Under the pieces are notes generated by a model. The model did not search any database. It saw nothing but the letters and a program-made list of their open reading frames with translations, and was not told where the DNA came from. Shown one piece after another: positions 29,729 through 41,011 of a stretch of DNA of 64,000 nucleotides. Position 1 is the first letter of the stretch. The number at the start of each line of letters is the position of its first letter. This DNA comes from AC-56 sp963798705 (GTDB lineage: Bacteria > Actinomycetota > Thermoleophilia > Solirubrobacterales > 70-9), in assembly GCA_963798705.1 (NCBI GenBank), contig CAWCTW010000003.1, forward strand, positions 558,001 to 622,000, in the 5' to 3' direction. Both the position numbers and the translations under genes were made by a program.

Positions 29729-31639
29729 CTAACGCCCATCAGGCGCGGTCTCCGATTCGATCACGCTCATCAGGGCGTTGATCAGGGACAGGTGCGTGAA
29801 CGCCTGCGGGAAGTTGCCCAGATGGCGGCCGCTCTCGGCCTCGATCTCCTCGGCGTAGAGCTGCAGCGGGCTGGCGAACGAGAGCAGCTTCTCGCACAGC
29901 GCCCGAGCGCGCTGCACCTCTCCGATCTGGGCGAGGGCCGTGACCAGCCAGAACGAGCAGATGGTGAAAGTGCCCTCCTCGCCCTCCAGGCCATCGTCGG
30001 TGTGCTCGACGCGATATCTCAGCACGAGCCCGTCCTCGGTGAGCTCGTCGGCGATCGCGAGCACCGTCCTTCGCACGCGCTCGTCGTCGGGCGGCAGGAA
30101 GCCCATGAGCGGGAGCAGGAGCAGGGAGGCGTCGAGCGCGTCCGTGTCGTAGTGCTGGACGAAGGCGCCACGCTCGTCGACGCCCTTCTCGCAGACCTCC
30201 GCGCTGATCTCGTCGGCGACGCCGCGCCACCGCTGGGCCCGCTCGTCGTCCCCTCGCTCGGCGGCGAGCCGCGCGCCTCGGTCGAGCGCGACCCAGCACA
30301 TCACCTTCGAGGCGGTGAAGTGCTTGGGATCGCCGCGAACCTCCCAGATCCCGCGATCCGGCTCGGTCCAGTGCTCCGCGGCGCTGTTCACGATCGCCGC
30401 CAGTCGTTCCCAGCCTCCCTGCGGCAGCTGCTGTGCGAGGCCGCGGTGGAGGTGGATCGAGACCGAGTCGAGAAGCATGCCCCAGACGTCGTGCTGCTTT
30501 TGGTCGTAGGCGCCGTTGCCGATCCGTACCGGTCGCGCACCCTCGTAGCCCGAGAGGTGGTCGAGGTTGCTCTCGGTGAGCTCCTGCTCGCCGCCGATCC
30601 CGTACATGATCTGCAGCGGGTTCGTTCCCACGGTCTCCATCACGAAGGCGAAGAACTCGACCGCCTCCCACTCGAAACCGAGCGTGAACAGGCCCCAGAG
30701 CATGAAGGCGGAGTCGCGGATCCAGGTGAACCGGTAGTCCCAGTTCCGCTCGCCTCCGGGAGTCTCGGGCAGCGACGTCGTCGCCGCGGCGAGGATCGCG
30801 CCCGTGGGGGCATAGCTCAGGCCCTTGAGAGTGAGCGCGCTGCGCTGCAGGTAGCTGCGCCATGGGTGGTCGGGAAAGGTCCCTCCCTTCAGCCACTGGC
30901 GCCACAGCTGGGTGGTGGTCCACATCTGCTGGTGGGCCTCCTCGACGGTTCGAGGCGTACGCTCGCCCCAGGACAACGCGACGAACGCGCTGTCGCCCTG
31001 ATTGAGATGCGTGCGGCCATAGGCGCGGGCGACCATCAAGCCGAGCGGGAAGCTCGCGGTCAGTCGCAGCTCATCGTCGACTCCCTCGGCGCGCACGATG
31101 GCCTCCTCGTAGCCCTCGCCCGCGTAGCTCCAGCTCCCGGTCTCGCGGCCGTAATCGAACTGGGGCAGGCAGTTGACGATCATCTCGGCGTCCCCGTCGA
31201 CGCAGGTGGCGATTCGCAGCAGGACGCCGGTTGCGGCGAAGTCCCCGGGTGCGCGCCGGTAGCGGTCGGAGCGCTCGCCGCCCTGCCACCTGTCCATCAC
31301 GAGGCAGTCGTGGACCTGAAGCCAGCCCGTGGACGTCTGCCACGTCGTCTCCAGCACCAGGCTCCCGGGGATGTACCGTCGGTGAGAGGGGACCGTGGTT
31401 CCCTCGGGAAGCAGGCCGAAGACGCCGGCCGAGCGGTCGAGCATCGCGCCGAATACGCTCGGCGCGTCCGGTCGCGGCAGGCAGAGCCACTCCACGGTGC
31501 CGCCCGGAGCGATCAGCGCGGAGACCTCGCAGTCCGAGAGGAAGGCGTAGTCGGCGATCGGCGGGAACCCCGAGCTCCCCTCCACGTCGTCGCCGCCACG
31601 GGGTGACGGCGACTCCAGGGCGCCCATCTCCGTCGTCAT
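29729..31639 (-). CDS. Glycoside hydrolase family 15 protein (glucoamylase/trehalase type)
   Basis: 636 aa, no signal peptide, hence cytosolic. The N-terminal beta-sandwich (IADYAFLSDCEVSALIAPGG; EWLCLPRPDAPSVFGAML) and the (alpha/alpha)6 barrel (GGERNWDYRFTWIRDSAFML; CWVALDRGARLA; CSFWLVTALAQIG) match the actinobacterial trehalose/maltooligosaccharide-cleaving GH15 group. The product would be glucose for the neighbouring ROK glucokinase. ATG 31639 is taken because it starts four bases after the pgi stop; an extended upstream reading lies inside pgi. Confidence 0.9.
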   Translation of the reverse strand: MTTEMGALESPSPRGGDDVEGSSGFPPIADYAFLSDCEVSALIAPGGTVEWLCLPRPDAPSVFGAMLDRSAGVFGLLPEGTTVPSHRRYIPGSLVLETTWQTSTGWLQVHDCLVMDRWQGGERSDRYRRAPGDFAATGVLLRIATCVDGDAEMIVNCLPQFDYGRETGSWSYAGEGYEEAIVRAEGVDDELRLTASFPLGLMVARAYGRTHLNQGDSAFVALSWGERTPRTVEEAHQQMWTTTQLWRQWLKGGTFPDHPWRSYLQRSALTLKGLSYAPTGAILAAATTSLPETPGGERNWDYRFTWIRDSAFMLWGLFTLGFEWEAVEFFAFVMETVGTNPLQIMYGIGGEQELTESNLDHLSGYEGARPVRIGNGAYDQKQHDVWGMLLDSVSIHLHRGLAQQLPQGGWERLAAIVNSAAEHWTEPDRGIWEVRGDPKHFTASKVMCWVALDRGARLAAERGDDERAQRWRGVADEISAEVCEKGVDERGAFVQHYDTDALDASLLLLPLMGFLPPDDERVRRTVLAIADELTEDGLVLRYRVEHTDDGLEGEEGTFTICSFWLVTALAQIGEVQRARALCEKLLSFASPLQLYAEEIEAESGRHLGNFPQAFTHLSLINALMSVIESETAPDGR

Positions 31640-31643
31640 CGTG

Positions 31644-33302
31644 CTATCCGTCCGCAGCCGCCGGCCTGCGGCCCGCGCGGTAGCGCCGGATGAGCATGTT
31701 CGTCGAGCTGTCGTGGGCGAGCTTCGGCTCCGAATCGGCCTGTAGCTCGGGAACGATGCGCTTCGCAAGCACCTTCCCCAGCTCGACGCCCCACTGGTCG
31801 AAGGAGTCGATCCCCCACACGGCGCCCTGCGTGAACACGCTGTGCTCGTAGAGGGCCACCAGGGTGCCCAGCACCGCGGGCGTGAGCTCGGTGGCCATGA
31901 TGGTGTTGGACGGGCGGTTGCCCTCGAAGACCCGGTGCGGCACCAGTTCCTCCGGCGTCCCCTCCTCGCGCACCTGCTCGGCCGTCTTGCCGAACGCCAG
32001 CGCCTCCGTCTGGGCGAACACGTTGGCCATCAGCAGGTCGTGGTGCTGCCCCAGCGGATTGAGCGAGCGCTCGAAGCCGATGAAGTCGCACGGGATCAGC
32101 TTCGTGCCCTGGTGGATCAGCTGGTAGAAGGAGTGCTGGCCGTTCGTGCCCGGCTCCCCCCAGTAGACGGCGCCGGTCTCGTGGTCGACCCGGCGGCCGT
32201 CGAGGGTCACGTGCTTGCCGTTCGACTCCATGGTCAGCTGTTGGAGATAGGCCGGGAAGCGGTGCAGGTACTGGTCGTACGGGAGCACCGCGACCGTCTG
32301 CGAGCCGAAGAAGTCGCCGTACCAGACCGCCAGCAGTCCCATGAGCGCCGGCAGGTTGCGCTCGGTTGGCGTCTCGAGGAAGTGCTCGTCCATGGCGTGG
32401 AAGCCGGCGAGCATCTCGCCGAACCGCTCGGGGCCGATCGCGAGCATCGTTGAGAGCCCGATCGCCGAGTCCATCGAGTAGCGGCCGCCGACCCACTCCC
32501 AGAAGCCGAACATGTTGTCGGTGTCGATGCCGAACTCCGAGACTCCGTCGGCGTTCGTCGACACCGCGACGAAGTGCTTGGCCACCGCGCTCTCGTCACC
32601 CAGCGCGTCCAGCGCCCATTGTCGCGCAGAGTGCGCGTTGGTCATCGTCTCGAGCGTGGTGAACGTCTTCGACGAGACGATGAAGAGCGTCTCAGCGGGG
32701 TCCAGGTCCCGCGTGCACTCGACGAAGTCGGTGCTGTCCACGTTGGAGACGAAGCGAAAGGTCATGTCGCGCTTGGAGTAGTGGCGCAGCGCCTCGTAGG
32801 CCATCACCGGCCCGAGGTCCGAGCCGCCGATCCCGACGTTGATGACGTTGCGGATCGGCTTGCCGGTGTGCCCCTTCCACTCGCCGCCGCGGACCTTCTC
32901 GCAGAAGGCGCCCATCCGGCCGAGCACCTCGTGTACCTCCCTGACCACGTCGACGCCGCCGACCACGAGCGAGCGGTCGCGCGGCATGCGCAGGGCCACG
33001 TGCAGCACCGACCGGTTCTCGGACACGTTGATCCGATCGCCCCGGAACATCGCCTCGCGGCGCTCGGGCATGCCGCAGTCCGTCGCGAGCTCGACCAGGA
33101 GGCGCATGGTCTCGTCGGTGACCCGGTTCTTCGAGTAGTCGAGGTAGAGGCCCGCCCCCTCGGCGATCAGGCGCTCTCCGCGGCCCTCGTCGCCGCCGAA
33201 CATCTCCCGCAGGTGGGTCCCGCGGACCTCCTCGTAGTGAGCCTCGAGCGACCTCCAGGAATCGCGCTCGGTTAGCGGTGCGACCTCCGGAACCTGGGTC
33301 AC
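31644..33302 (-). CDS. pgi: Glucose-6-phosphate isomerase
   Basis: 552 aa. It interconverts glucose-6-phosphate and fructose-6-phosphate, linking glycolysis with the pentose phosphate pathway. Seen: GIGGSDLGPVMAYEAL (phosphate site), SKTFTTLETMTNA, VGGRYSMDSAIGLSTM, GKHVTLDGRRVDHETGAV, and FDQWGVELGKVLA near the end with the active-site Lys. The length is that of the long bacterial form. The GTG start overlaps the gnd stop by four bases. Confidence 0.97.
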   Translation of the reverse strand: MTQVPEVAPLTERDSWRSLEAHYEEVRGTHLREMFGGDEGRGERLIAEGAGLYLDYSKNRVTDETMRLLVELATDCGMPERREAMFRGDRINVSENRSVLHVALRMPRDRSLVVGGVDVVREVHEVLGRMGAFCEKVRGGEWKGHTGKPIRNVINVGIGGSDLGPVMAYEALRHYSKRDMTFRFVSNVDSTDFVECTRDLDPAETLFIVSSKTFTTLETMTNAHSARQWALDALGDESAVAKHFVAVSTNADGVSEFGIDTDNMFGFWEWVGGRYSMDSAIGLSTMLAIGPERFGEMLAGFHAMDEHFLETPTERNLPALMGLLAVWYGDFFGSQTVAVLPYDQYLHRFPAYLQQLTMESNGKHVTLDGRRVDHETGAVYWGEPGTNGQHSFYQLIHQGTKLIPCDFIGFERSLNPLGQHHDLLMANVFAQTEALAFGKTAEQVREEGTPEELVPHRVFEGNRPSNTIMATELTPAVLGTLVALYEHSVFTQGAVWGIDSFDQWGVELGKVLAKRIVPELQADSEPKLAHDSSTNMLIRRYRAGRRPAAADG

Positions 33303-34318
33303 GACGAGGCGGCCTTCTCGGCGTGGCCGCCGAACTCCTTGCGCATCGCCGACAGCACCTTGTCGGCGAAGTCGTCGAGGCCGCGGGACGCGAACCTGGA
33401 GTAAAGGGCCATGCTGAGAACCGGCGCGGGGACACCCTCGTCGATCGCCGCAATCGAGGTCCAGCGCCCCTCTCCCGAGTCCGACACGCGCCCGGCGTAC
33501 TCGGCCAGGTCAGCCGACTCATGGAGCGCCTGCGCAGTCAGGTCGAGCAGCCAGGAGCCGATCACGCTGCCGCGTCGCCATACCTCGGCGACCTCGGGGA
33601 GATCGACGTCGTACTGGTAGTACTCGGGATGCTCGAGCGGGGCGGTCTCGGCGTCGACCTCCTGCTGGGCCTTGCCGGCATTGGCGTTCTTCAGGACGTT
33701 CAGTCCCTCGGCGTAGGCGGCCATCACGCCGTACTCGATCCCGTTGTGGACCATCTTCACGAAGTGCCCGGCGCCGCTCGGCCCGCAGTGCAGATATCCC
33801 TGCTCCGAGGGGGTGGGGTCGCCGTCGCGGCCCGGCGTGCGCGGCGCGGACTCCACGCCCGGAGCGAGGGTCGCGAAGATCGGATCGAGCCGTTCGACCG
33901 CCCGGTCGGGGCCGCCGATCATCAGGCAGTACCCGCGCTCGAGCCCCCAGACCCCGCCGCTCGTGCCGGCATCGACGTAATCGATCTTGCGCTCGGCCAC
34001 CTGCGCGGACCGGCGCATGTCGTCGCGGTAGTAGGAGTTGCCGCCGTCGACCACGGCGTCGCCCTCCTCCAGCAGGGGGACCAGCGAGTCGAGGGTCGAG
34101 TCGACGACCGCCGCCGGCACCATCAGCCAGACGGAGCGGGGCTTGGCGAGCTTGCCGACGAAGTCCTCCATCGACTCCGAGCCGACGGCGCCCTCGTCCG
34201 CGAGGGCCTTCACCGAGTCGGGGCTGAGGTCGAACACCACGCATTCGTGGCCGGCCTTCATCAGGCGCCGAACCATGTTGGCGCCCATGCGTCCCAGTCC
34301 GATCATTCCGAGTTGCAT
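33299..34318 (-). CDS. gnd: 6-phosphogluconate dehydrogenase, decarboxylating (short form)
   Basis: 339 aa, much shorter than the 470-residue E. coli Gnd; this matches the short GndA/YqeC-like class, often NAD+-linked. Seen: Rossmann start MQLGMIGLGRMGANMVRRLM, the MVPA loop, VDGGNSYYRDDMRRS, the substrate signature YVDAGTSGGVWGLERGYCLM, and HCGPSGAGHFVKMVHNGIEY with the catalytic Lys. It releases CO2 from 6-phosphogluconate to give ribulose-5-phosphate. Start supported by AAGGAG at eight bases. The gene lies inside the tkt-tal-gnd-pgi operon. Confidence 0.95.
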   Translation of the reverse strand: MQLGMIGLGRMGANMVRRLMKAGHECVVFDLSPDSVKALADEGAVGSESMEDFVGKLAKPRSVWLMVPAAVVDSTLDSLVPLLEEGDAVVDGGNSYYRDDMRRSAQVAERKIDYVDAGTSGGVWGLERGYCLMIGGPDRAVERLDPIFATLAPGVESAPRTPGRDGDPTPSEQGYLHCGPSGAGHFVKMVHNGIEYGVMAAYAEGLNVLKNANAGKAQQEVDAETAPLEHPEYYQYDVDLPEVAEVWRRGSVIGSWLLDLTAQALHESADLAEYAGRVSDSGEGRWTSIAAIDEGVPAPVLSMALYSRFASRGLDDFADKVLSAMRKEFGGHAEKAASS

Positions 34319-34369
34319 CGCGATACTCCTTTCCGGTGCAGCCCGGGAACTAGTGGTGCCCTGCGGACG

Positions 34370-35451
34370 TCACCCTGTCGCCGCGAGCCTGCGGCGCTCT
34401 GACTCGATCGATTCCAAGAGGTCCTGCCACGACTTGACGAACGAGTCGGCTCCCTCCCGCTGCAGGCGGGCCGCCAGCTCGTCCGTGTCGACGCCGGCCG
34501 ACTGGAAGCGGGCGAGGACTTCGTCGGCGTCGCCGCCGTCGGCCGGGATCGGGTCCCCGACGTGGCCGTGATCGCCGAAGGCGAGCAGCGTCTTGTCGGG
34601 CATCGTGTTGATCGTGAACGGGGCCGCCAGGCCCTCGATGTAGAGAGTGTCCGAGGCGTCGGGGTCCTTGGTGCCCGTGCTCGCGAACAGCAGGCGCTGC
34701 GCGCGGGCGCCCTCGTTGGCGAGGCGCTCCCAGCGGTCGGAGTCGAGGAGCTCGCGGTAGGCGCGGTAGGCGTGACCGCCGACCGCGATGCCCAATCGAT
34801 TGCGGAGCTCGTCCGGGACCTCGTCGGCGACCGCGACATCCCAGCGACTGATGAAGATCGAGGCCACCGAGCTGACCGCCGGATCCAGCCCGTCGGCGAT
34901 CCGGCGCTCGACCCCGCGCATGTAGGCCTCCGCTGCGCCCAGGTACTGATCGGTGGAGAACAAGAGCGTGACGTTGACCGGGGTGCCCGAGTAGATCGTC
35001 TCCTCGATCGCCTCGTGTCCCTCCTCGGTGCCGGGGATCTTGATGAAGAGGTTGTCGCGCTCGGCCTCGGCGTGCAGCTTGGCCGCCTGGTTGATCGTGT
35101 CGGCTGTCTTGTACGCGAGGAGCGGGGAGACCTCGAGGGAGCACCAGCCATCCAGGCGATCCGTGCGCTCGTGGATCGGCGCGAAGAGGTCAGCGGCCGC
35201 GCGCAGGTCGCGGATCGCGAGCTCGAAGAACAGGTCCTCGCCCTCCAGCCCCTGCTCGGTGAGCTCGGAGATCTGCTCGTCGTACGCGTCGCCCTGGGAG
35301 ATCGCCTTGTCGAAGATCGTGGGGTTGGACGTGAGCCCGGTGATCGAGAGCTCCTCGATATACCGCTGGAGCGTCCCGTCGCCCAGCATGTCGCGGGTGA
35401 TGTTGTCGAGCCACAGGCTCTGGCCGAGCTCGTGGAGCTGTTGCGTGGGTC

Positions 35452-35455
<4 letters not shown>
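34370..35455 (-). CDS. tal: Transaldolase
   Basis: 361 aa, the long actinobacterial transaldolase. It transfers a dihydroxyacetone unit between sugar phosphates in the non-oxidative pentose phosphate pathway. Seen: QSLWLDNITRDMLGDGTLQ, GLTSNPTIFDKAI, LAYKTADTINQAAKLH, and the Schiff-base Lys in LFIKIPGTEEG, with VNVTLLFSTDQY after it. The GTG at 35455 is chosen because it overlaps the tkt stop (GTGA) and gives the normal N-terminus; a far longer open frame upstream is only the antisense shadow of tkt. Confidence 0.95.
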
Positions 35456-37500
<2,045 letters not shown>

Positions 37501-37509
37501 CGAGGGTCG

Positions 37510-37515
37510 ATCCTA
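37510..37515 (-). promoter_or_regulatory. Possible -10 element (TAGGAT) of the tkt operon
   Basis: TAGGAT on the - strand ends nine bases before the tkt ATG. The spacing is slightly long for a strictly leaderless mRNA, so a leader of one to three bases is more likely. No Shine-Dalgarno sequence. Confidence 0.4.
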
Positions 37516-37578
37516 GACCAAGCGGGCTTGACTCATCCAGCCGATTCGTCACGGAGCGGACACGCCGTCGCGATCGCT

Positions 37579-37584
37579 TAGATT
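37579..37584 (+). promoter_or_regulatory. -10 element (TAGATT) of leaderless rpiA mRNA
   Basis: TAGATT ends seven bases before the GTG at 37592. It favours this start over a TTG at 37583, which overlaps the hexamer itself. Confidence 0.5.
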
Positions 37585-37591
37585 GCACGCC

Positions 37592-38248
37592 GTGTCCGTG
37601 CACTCGGAATCGAACGCCGAGAAGCGGGTTGCCGGCGAGGCGGCGGCCCAGCTCGTGGAGGACGGGATGGTGGTCGGCCTCGGAACCGGCTCCACGGTGG
37701 CTTTCCTGTTGCCTGCGCTGGCGGAGCGGCGCCTCGCAGTGCATTGCGTGGCGACGTCGGTCGCGACGGAGGTCGCGGCCCGCAAGCTGGGGATCGACAT
37801 CGGGCCGTTCGACGACGTGGAGCGCCTCGACATCGCGATCGACGGAGCGGATCAGGTCACTGCCGACGGGTGGCTGATCAAGGGCGGTGGCGGCGCGCAC
37901 TTCCGCGAGAAGATCGTGGCTGCCGCGGCCGGCCGGTTCGTGGTGATCGCCGATTCGAGCAAGCCGGTGGACCGGCTGACGCCGCCCGTGCCCCTCGAGC
38001 TGGCGAAGTTCGGTCTGGCCGCCACGCTGCGAGAGATCGGCGAGGTCGAGCTGCGCGATGTGCCCGACAGCCCGGATGGCGGGTTGATCGCCGACTACCA
38101 CGGGTCGTTCACCGGCCCGGCCGAGCTGGCAGAGCGATTCGCGCCCATCCCCGGGATCGTCGAGCATGGCCTCTTTCCGCCGGGCCTCGTCAGCGAGGTG
38201 ATCATCGGCCGAGGCGAAGCGGCCGAGCCGCTCGAGCTCGACCGCTAG
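37592..38248 (+). CDS. rpiA: Ribose-5-phosphate isomerase A
   Basis: 218 aa. It converts ribulose-5-phosphate to ribose-5-phosphate. Seen: VGLGTGSTVAFLLPAL (phosphate loop), VATSVATEVAARKLGID, DIAIDGADQV with the catalytic Asp, and LIKGGGGAHFREKIVAA with the catalytic Lys/Glu. The length matches RpiA. It is divergent from tkt, so the pentose genes share a control region of about 90 bases. The acyltransferase gene starts two bases after its stop. Confidence 0.95.
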   Translation: MSVHSESNAEKRVAGEAAAQLVEDGMVVGLGTGSTVAFLLPALAERRLAVHCVATSVATEVAARKLGIDIGPFDDVERLDIAIDGADQVTADGWLIKGGGGAHFREKIVAAAAGRFVVIADSSKPVDRLTPPVPLELAKFGLAATLREIGEVELRDVPDSPDGGLIADYHGSFTGPAELAERFAPIPGIVEHGLFPPGLVSEVIIGRGEAAEPLELDR

Positions 38249-38249
38249 C

Positions 38250-38855
38250 GTGGCGGAGCTCGCCGGCTGGCGGCTGTGGTGGGCAAAGCGTCGCTGGTAC
38301 GAGCGCAACCGCCGGTTTCGCCGCCGCTGGCGCATCAATCGGCACATGGCGCGGGCCGGGGCGTTCATCCGCTTCCCGGTGGAGGGCGAGGTTCTGGAGG
38401 CGCTGGACGAGGGTCGTCTCGTGGTCGGCGGTGGGACGCTGCTCGAGCCGGGCTGCTGGCTGACCCTCTCGCCCGAGGCCCGCATCCGGATCGGCGAGGG
38501 ATGCTTCCTGAACCGCAACGTGATGCTGGCAGCGCACGACCGGATCGACATCGGCGATCACGTCATGTTCGCCAACAACTGCTTCGTCGGCGACGCTGCG
38601 CATCGGTTCGACGACCCGGACAAGCCCATCACCTGGCAGGGGTTCACGTCGAAGGGGCCCGTTCGCATCGGCTCCAACTGCTGGTTCGGGGCGAACTGCG
38701 TGGTGACGAGCGGCGTGGAGGTCGGCGAACGGTGCGTGATCGGTGCGAACTCGGTGGTCACCCGCGACCTGCCGCCACGCGTGATCGCCGGTGGAAACCC
38801 CGCCAAGGTGATCCGGGAGATCGAGTTCGCTCGCATTGAGGAGGAGGGTGTTTGA
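38250..38855 (+). CDS. Left-handed beta-helix acyltransferase (hexapeptide repeat)
   Basis: 201 aa. The N-terminal 40 residues are very basic (WWAKRRWYERNRRFRRRWR) and could bind a membrane or acidic partner. The remainder is a hexapeptide-repeat coil typical of O-acetyl- or N-acyltransferases: RIRIGEGCFLNRNVMLAAHD, IDIGDHVMFANNC, VRIGSNCWFGANCVVTSG, VEVGERCVIGANSVVTRDLP and the C-terminal GGNPAKVIREIE. The substrate is unknown; sugar acetylation is the usual guess. GTG 38250 begins two bases after rpiA, and the stop overlaps the lipoprotein start. Confidence 0.87.
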   Translation: MAELAGWRLWWAKRRWYERNRRFRRRWRINRHMARAGAFIRFPVEGEVLEALDEGRLVVGGGTLLEPGCWLTLSPEARIRIGEGCFLNRNVMLAAHDRIDIGDHVMFANNCFVGDAAHRFDDPDKPITWQGFTSKGPVRIGSNCWFGANCVVTSGVEVGERCVIGANSVVTRDLPPRVIAGGNPAKVIREIEFARIEEEGV

Positions 38856-39448
38856 TTAGCGATGTGCGTGACCGACCTCGAGATCGCGGCGTTCATGGCG
38901 CGCGAGCGATTGCGGTTGTTGTCGCGACGCTGGGCCTCGCCGCAATCGCCGTCGGTGGATGCGGGGGAGGGGGCAATGAGAGCGCCACAAGCGCCACCGC
39001 CACCAGCGGCTCCGACAACACGGCGAGTAGTACCTCGTCCGCGGCCACGGCTCAGCAATCGACCACCGGCTCCGGCGGGGGGTCCACCACTGGGCAGGCA
39101 GGGGAGGGTCACACCACGATCCGGCAGGCGGTGGATGCCGTGCTGGTCTCGGGTGATTCGAAGAAGGCGTGTGGCAGCGGCTACGTGACGCCGCACTACC
39201 TCGAAGCGGCATACGGCGGCAAGCAGGGGTGCCTCCAGGCCCAATCGGCACACAGTGCGGCGAAGTCGCTCCGGATCGGGGACGTGATCCGGCCTGACAC
39301 CGCCTCATCGCCGCCGCCGGTGGCGATCGCGAAGGTCGTCCCGTCCGGCGGCCTCTATGACGGGGAGAAGATCACCGTCTCACTCGTGAAGGAGGGCGGG
39401 GACTGGAAGGTCGACGAGCTGAGGTCGAACGCCCCGGTCGGCCCATGA
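38852..39448 (+). CDS. Putative lipoprotein
   Basis: 198 aa. A signal peptide with a lipobox (IAVVVATLGLAAIAVGGC, Cys at about 37) is followed by a Ser-Thr-Gly linker of about 50 residues and a folded C-terminal domain (TIRQAVDAVLVSGDSKKACG; KITVSLVKEGGDWKVDEL) with two Cys. The pattern is like small NTF2-like lipoproteins of Actinobacteria, but the homology is not certain. GGAGG lies before the TTG start. Attached to the outer face of the membrane. Coupled to the acyltransferase gene. Confidence 0.75.
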   Translation: MISDVRDRPRDRGVHGARAIAVVVATLGLAAIAVGGCGGGGNESATSATATSGSDNTASSTSSAATAQQSTTGSGGGSTTGQAGEGHTTIRQAVDAVLVSGDSKKACGSGYVTPHYLEAAYGGKQGCLQAQSAHSAAKSLRIGDVIRPDTASSPPPVAIAKVVPSGGLYDGEKITVSLVKEGGDWKVDELRSNAPVGP

Positions 39449-39464
39449 CCCGGACCCCAGCCCC

Positions 39465-39481
39465 GCGAACGGCATCAAATC
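39465..39481 (+). repeat. Third copy of the CACCAAATC-type intergenic repeat
   Basis: GCGAACGGCATCAAATC resembles the two copies near 28.5 kb (15 of 17 bases) and again lies just after a gene end. A short hairpin (ATCCAC/GTGGAT) follows it. Confidence 0.4.
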
Positions 39482-39539
39482 CACCTGTGATGTGGATGAG
39501 CGCCCCGTCGGCGCGGGCGGTGGCCGCCTGGGTGCTTTG

Positions 39540-40445
39540 ATGGCTGTTCGTCGCGGCACCTACTCCATCGTCGCCTGCGACCCGGAGACCGGGGAGCTCG
39601 GCGTCGCGGTCCAGTCGCACTGGTTCTCGGTCGGGTCGGTCGTCTCGTGGGCCGAGCCGGGCGTGGGCGCCGTCGCGACCCAGTCGATCGCGGAGCCGGC
39701 CTACGGGCCGCGGCTGCTGGAGCAGCTTCCGAGCGGGGAGGAGCCGCGCCGGGCACTCGACGAGCTGCTGGCCACCGACGAGCAGGCTCGCCTGCGCCAG
39801 GTCGCGGTCGTCGACAGGAGCGGGGCGGTAGCCGTCCACACCGGCGAGGGCTGCATCCCGTACGCCGGTCACGTGGAGGGCGAGGGCTTCAGCGCCCAGG
39901 CGAACATGATGGCGAGCCCCGGGGTCTGGCCGGCGATGGCCGAGGCGTTCACGAGCGCGGCCGGTTCCCTCCCTCGCCGCCTGCTGACGGCGCTCGACGC
40001 GGGCCAGGACGCCGGGGGCGACGTTCGCGGGAAGCAGTCGGCCGCCCTGGTCGTCGTGCCATCCGCGGGCGAGTCGTGGCAGCGAACCGTCGAGCTGCGG
40101 GTCGAGGACGATCGCGATCCCCTCGGAGAGCTTCGCCGGCTCCTCGACCTCGCTGACGCGTACGCGGTGGCCACCGAGGGCGACGACCTGGTCGGCGAGC
40201 GCCGTCACGCCGAGGCCGCGGAGCGCTACCGCCGCGCGTCGGAGCTGGCGCCCGCGAACGACGAGCTCTTGTTTTGGGCGGGCCTCGCGATGGCGCAGGG
40301 AGGTGACATGGACGGCGGTGTCGAGCGCGTCCGCAGCGCGATCGCGATGCACTCGGGTTGGCGCGACCTGCTCGAGCGCCTGGATCCCGAGATCGCCCCG
40401 TCGGCGGCGGCCGTTCGCGATGCGCTGGAGACCGAGGGGCGATGA
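39540..40445 (+). CDS. DUF1028 Ntn-hydrolase-like protein with TPR-like tail
   Basis: 301 aa. The start MAVRRGTYSIVACDPETGEL is the DUF1028 pattern, an Ntn-hydrolase-like fold in which the Thr or Ser after maturation is the likely nucleophile; then GVAVQSHWFSVGSVVSWAEP and GAVATQSIAEPAYGPRLLE. Residues 160-175 contain GKQSAALVVV. The C-terminal 90 residues hold one or two TPR-like helix pairs (GERRHAEAAERYRRASELAP; GLAMAQGGDMDGGVERVRSA). The biochemical role of the family is not settled. ATG 39540 is chosen over a GTG 48 bases upstream because homology begins there. Confidence 0.85.
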   Translation: MAVRRGTYSIVACDPETGELGVAVQSHWFSVGSVVSWAEPGVGAVATQSIAEPAYGPRLLEQLPSGEEPRRALDELLATDEQARLRQVAVVDRSGAVAVHTGEGCIPYAGHVEGEGFSAQANMMASPGVWPAMAEAFTSAAGSLPRRLLTALDAGQDAGGDVRGKQSAALVVVPSAGESWQRTVELRVEDDRDPLGELRRLLDLADAYAVATEGDDLVGERRHAEAAERYRRASELAPANDELLFWAGLAMAQGGDMDGGVERVRSAIAMHSGWRDLLERLDPEIAPSAAAVRDALETEGR

Positions 40446-40458
40446 GCGAGCGTCCCCG

Positions 40459-40494
40459 TCCGGTCACTCCCGCGATTCCGGTCACTCCCGCGAT
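40459..40494 (+). repeat. 18-base tandem duplication after the DUF1028 gene
   Basis: The unit TCCGGTCACTCCCGCGAT occurs twice without a gap, starting 14 bases after the DUF1028 stop. It marks the left edge of the decayed stretch. Confidence 0.75.
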
Positions 40495-40569
40495 CTGAGT
40501 GCAGGCTTGAGCCGGATGCGGCTCGATCCCTCAATGGACGGATTGAGCTCATGAGCTCGCACCCGGGCG

Positions 40570-40686
40570 ATGGCCCCGGCGATCAAGATCGGGTCGATCT
40601 TTGCCGGCTACCGGATCGAGGGGGTGCTGGGCAGAGGAGGCATGGGCGTCGCCTACCTGGCCGAGCAGCCCGAGCTCGGGCGCAGG
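40570..40686 (+). pseudogene. Serine/threonine kinase fragment (N-terminal 39 codons)
   Basis: Starting at ATG 40570 the frame gives GSIFAGYRIEGVLGRGGMG, then VAYLAEQPELGRR. This is the first strand and Gly-rich loop of a Pkn-type kinase with a perfect GxGxxG. The next part should be the VALK lysine strand, but the reading turns into unrelated Arg-Pro-rich sequence and stops soon after. The homology breaks sharply at about 40686, as in a deletion joint. No ribosome binding site. Confidence 0.7.
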
Positions 40687-40806
40687 GCGATTCGAGCGCC
40701 GCCCATGAACCGAACAAGCAGGGCGCGACCGAGATCGCCACCGAGCACCTCGCGCCGCGTGACCAGGTCGGTCTGAAGCGCGCGCTCGGCCACGGCCAGC
40801 CGCTTG

Positions 40807-41011
40807 GACCTCCTCGCCCCAGGCGAGCCGGACGTCGGTCGAGGGACTGCGGCCGATCCACAGCTCGGTGACCCCGTGCCGGATCATGAGCAGCCGCCGC
40901 TCGCCCCCGGCGTCACGGTAGGCCACGAATGGGCGCCCGTGCGCTCGGCCTCGATCTGGGCCTTCAGCCCACCGCCGCCACCGGATGCGGCCCGCTCGCG
41001 TCCTCGGTCAC
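40807..41011 (-). pseudogene. FHA-domain protein fragment with frameshifts
   Basis: From a GTG at 41011 the - strand encodes MTEDASGPHP in one frame, GGGGLKAQIEAERTG in a second, and PFVAYRDAGGERRLLMIRHG in a third, then LWIGRSPSTDVRLAWGEEV. The last part is the start of an FHA phosphothreonine-binding domain (GRSPSTDVRL). The expected SRxH core and the rest of the domain are missing after 40807. It follows YjbQ on the same strand at 33 bases. A kinase remnant faces it, which suggests that a kinase-FHA locus was lost here. Confidence 0.65.

Noticed and set aside
28778..31606. A 942-codon + strand open frame opposite the ROK and GH15 genes
   Set aside because: It is the antisense shadow of two well-conserved genes; the protein has no recognisable domain and its composition is that of a mirror frame.
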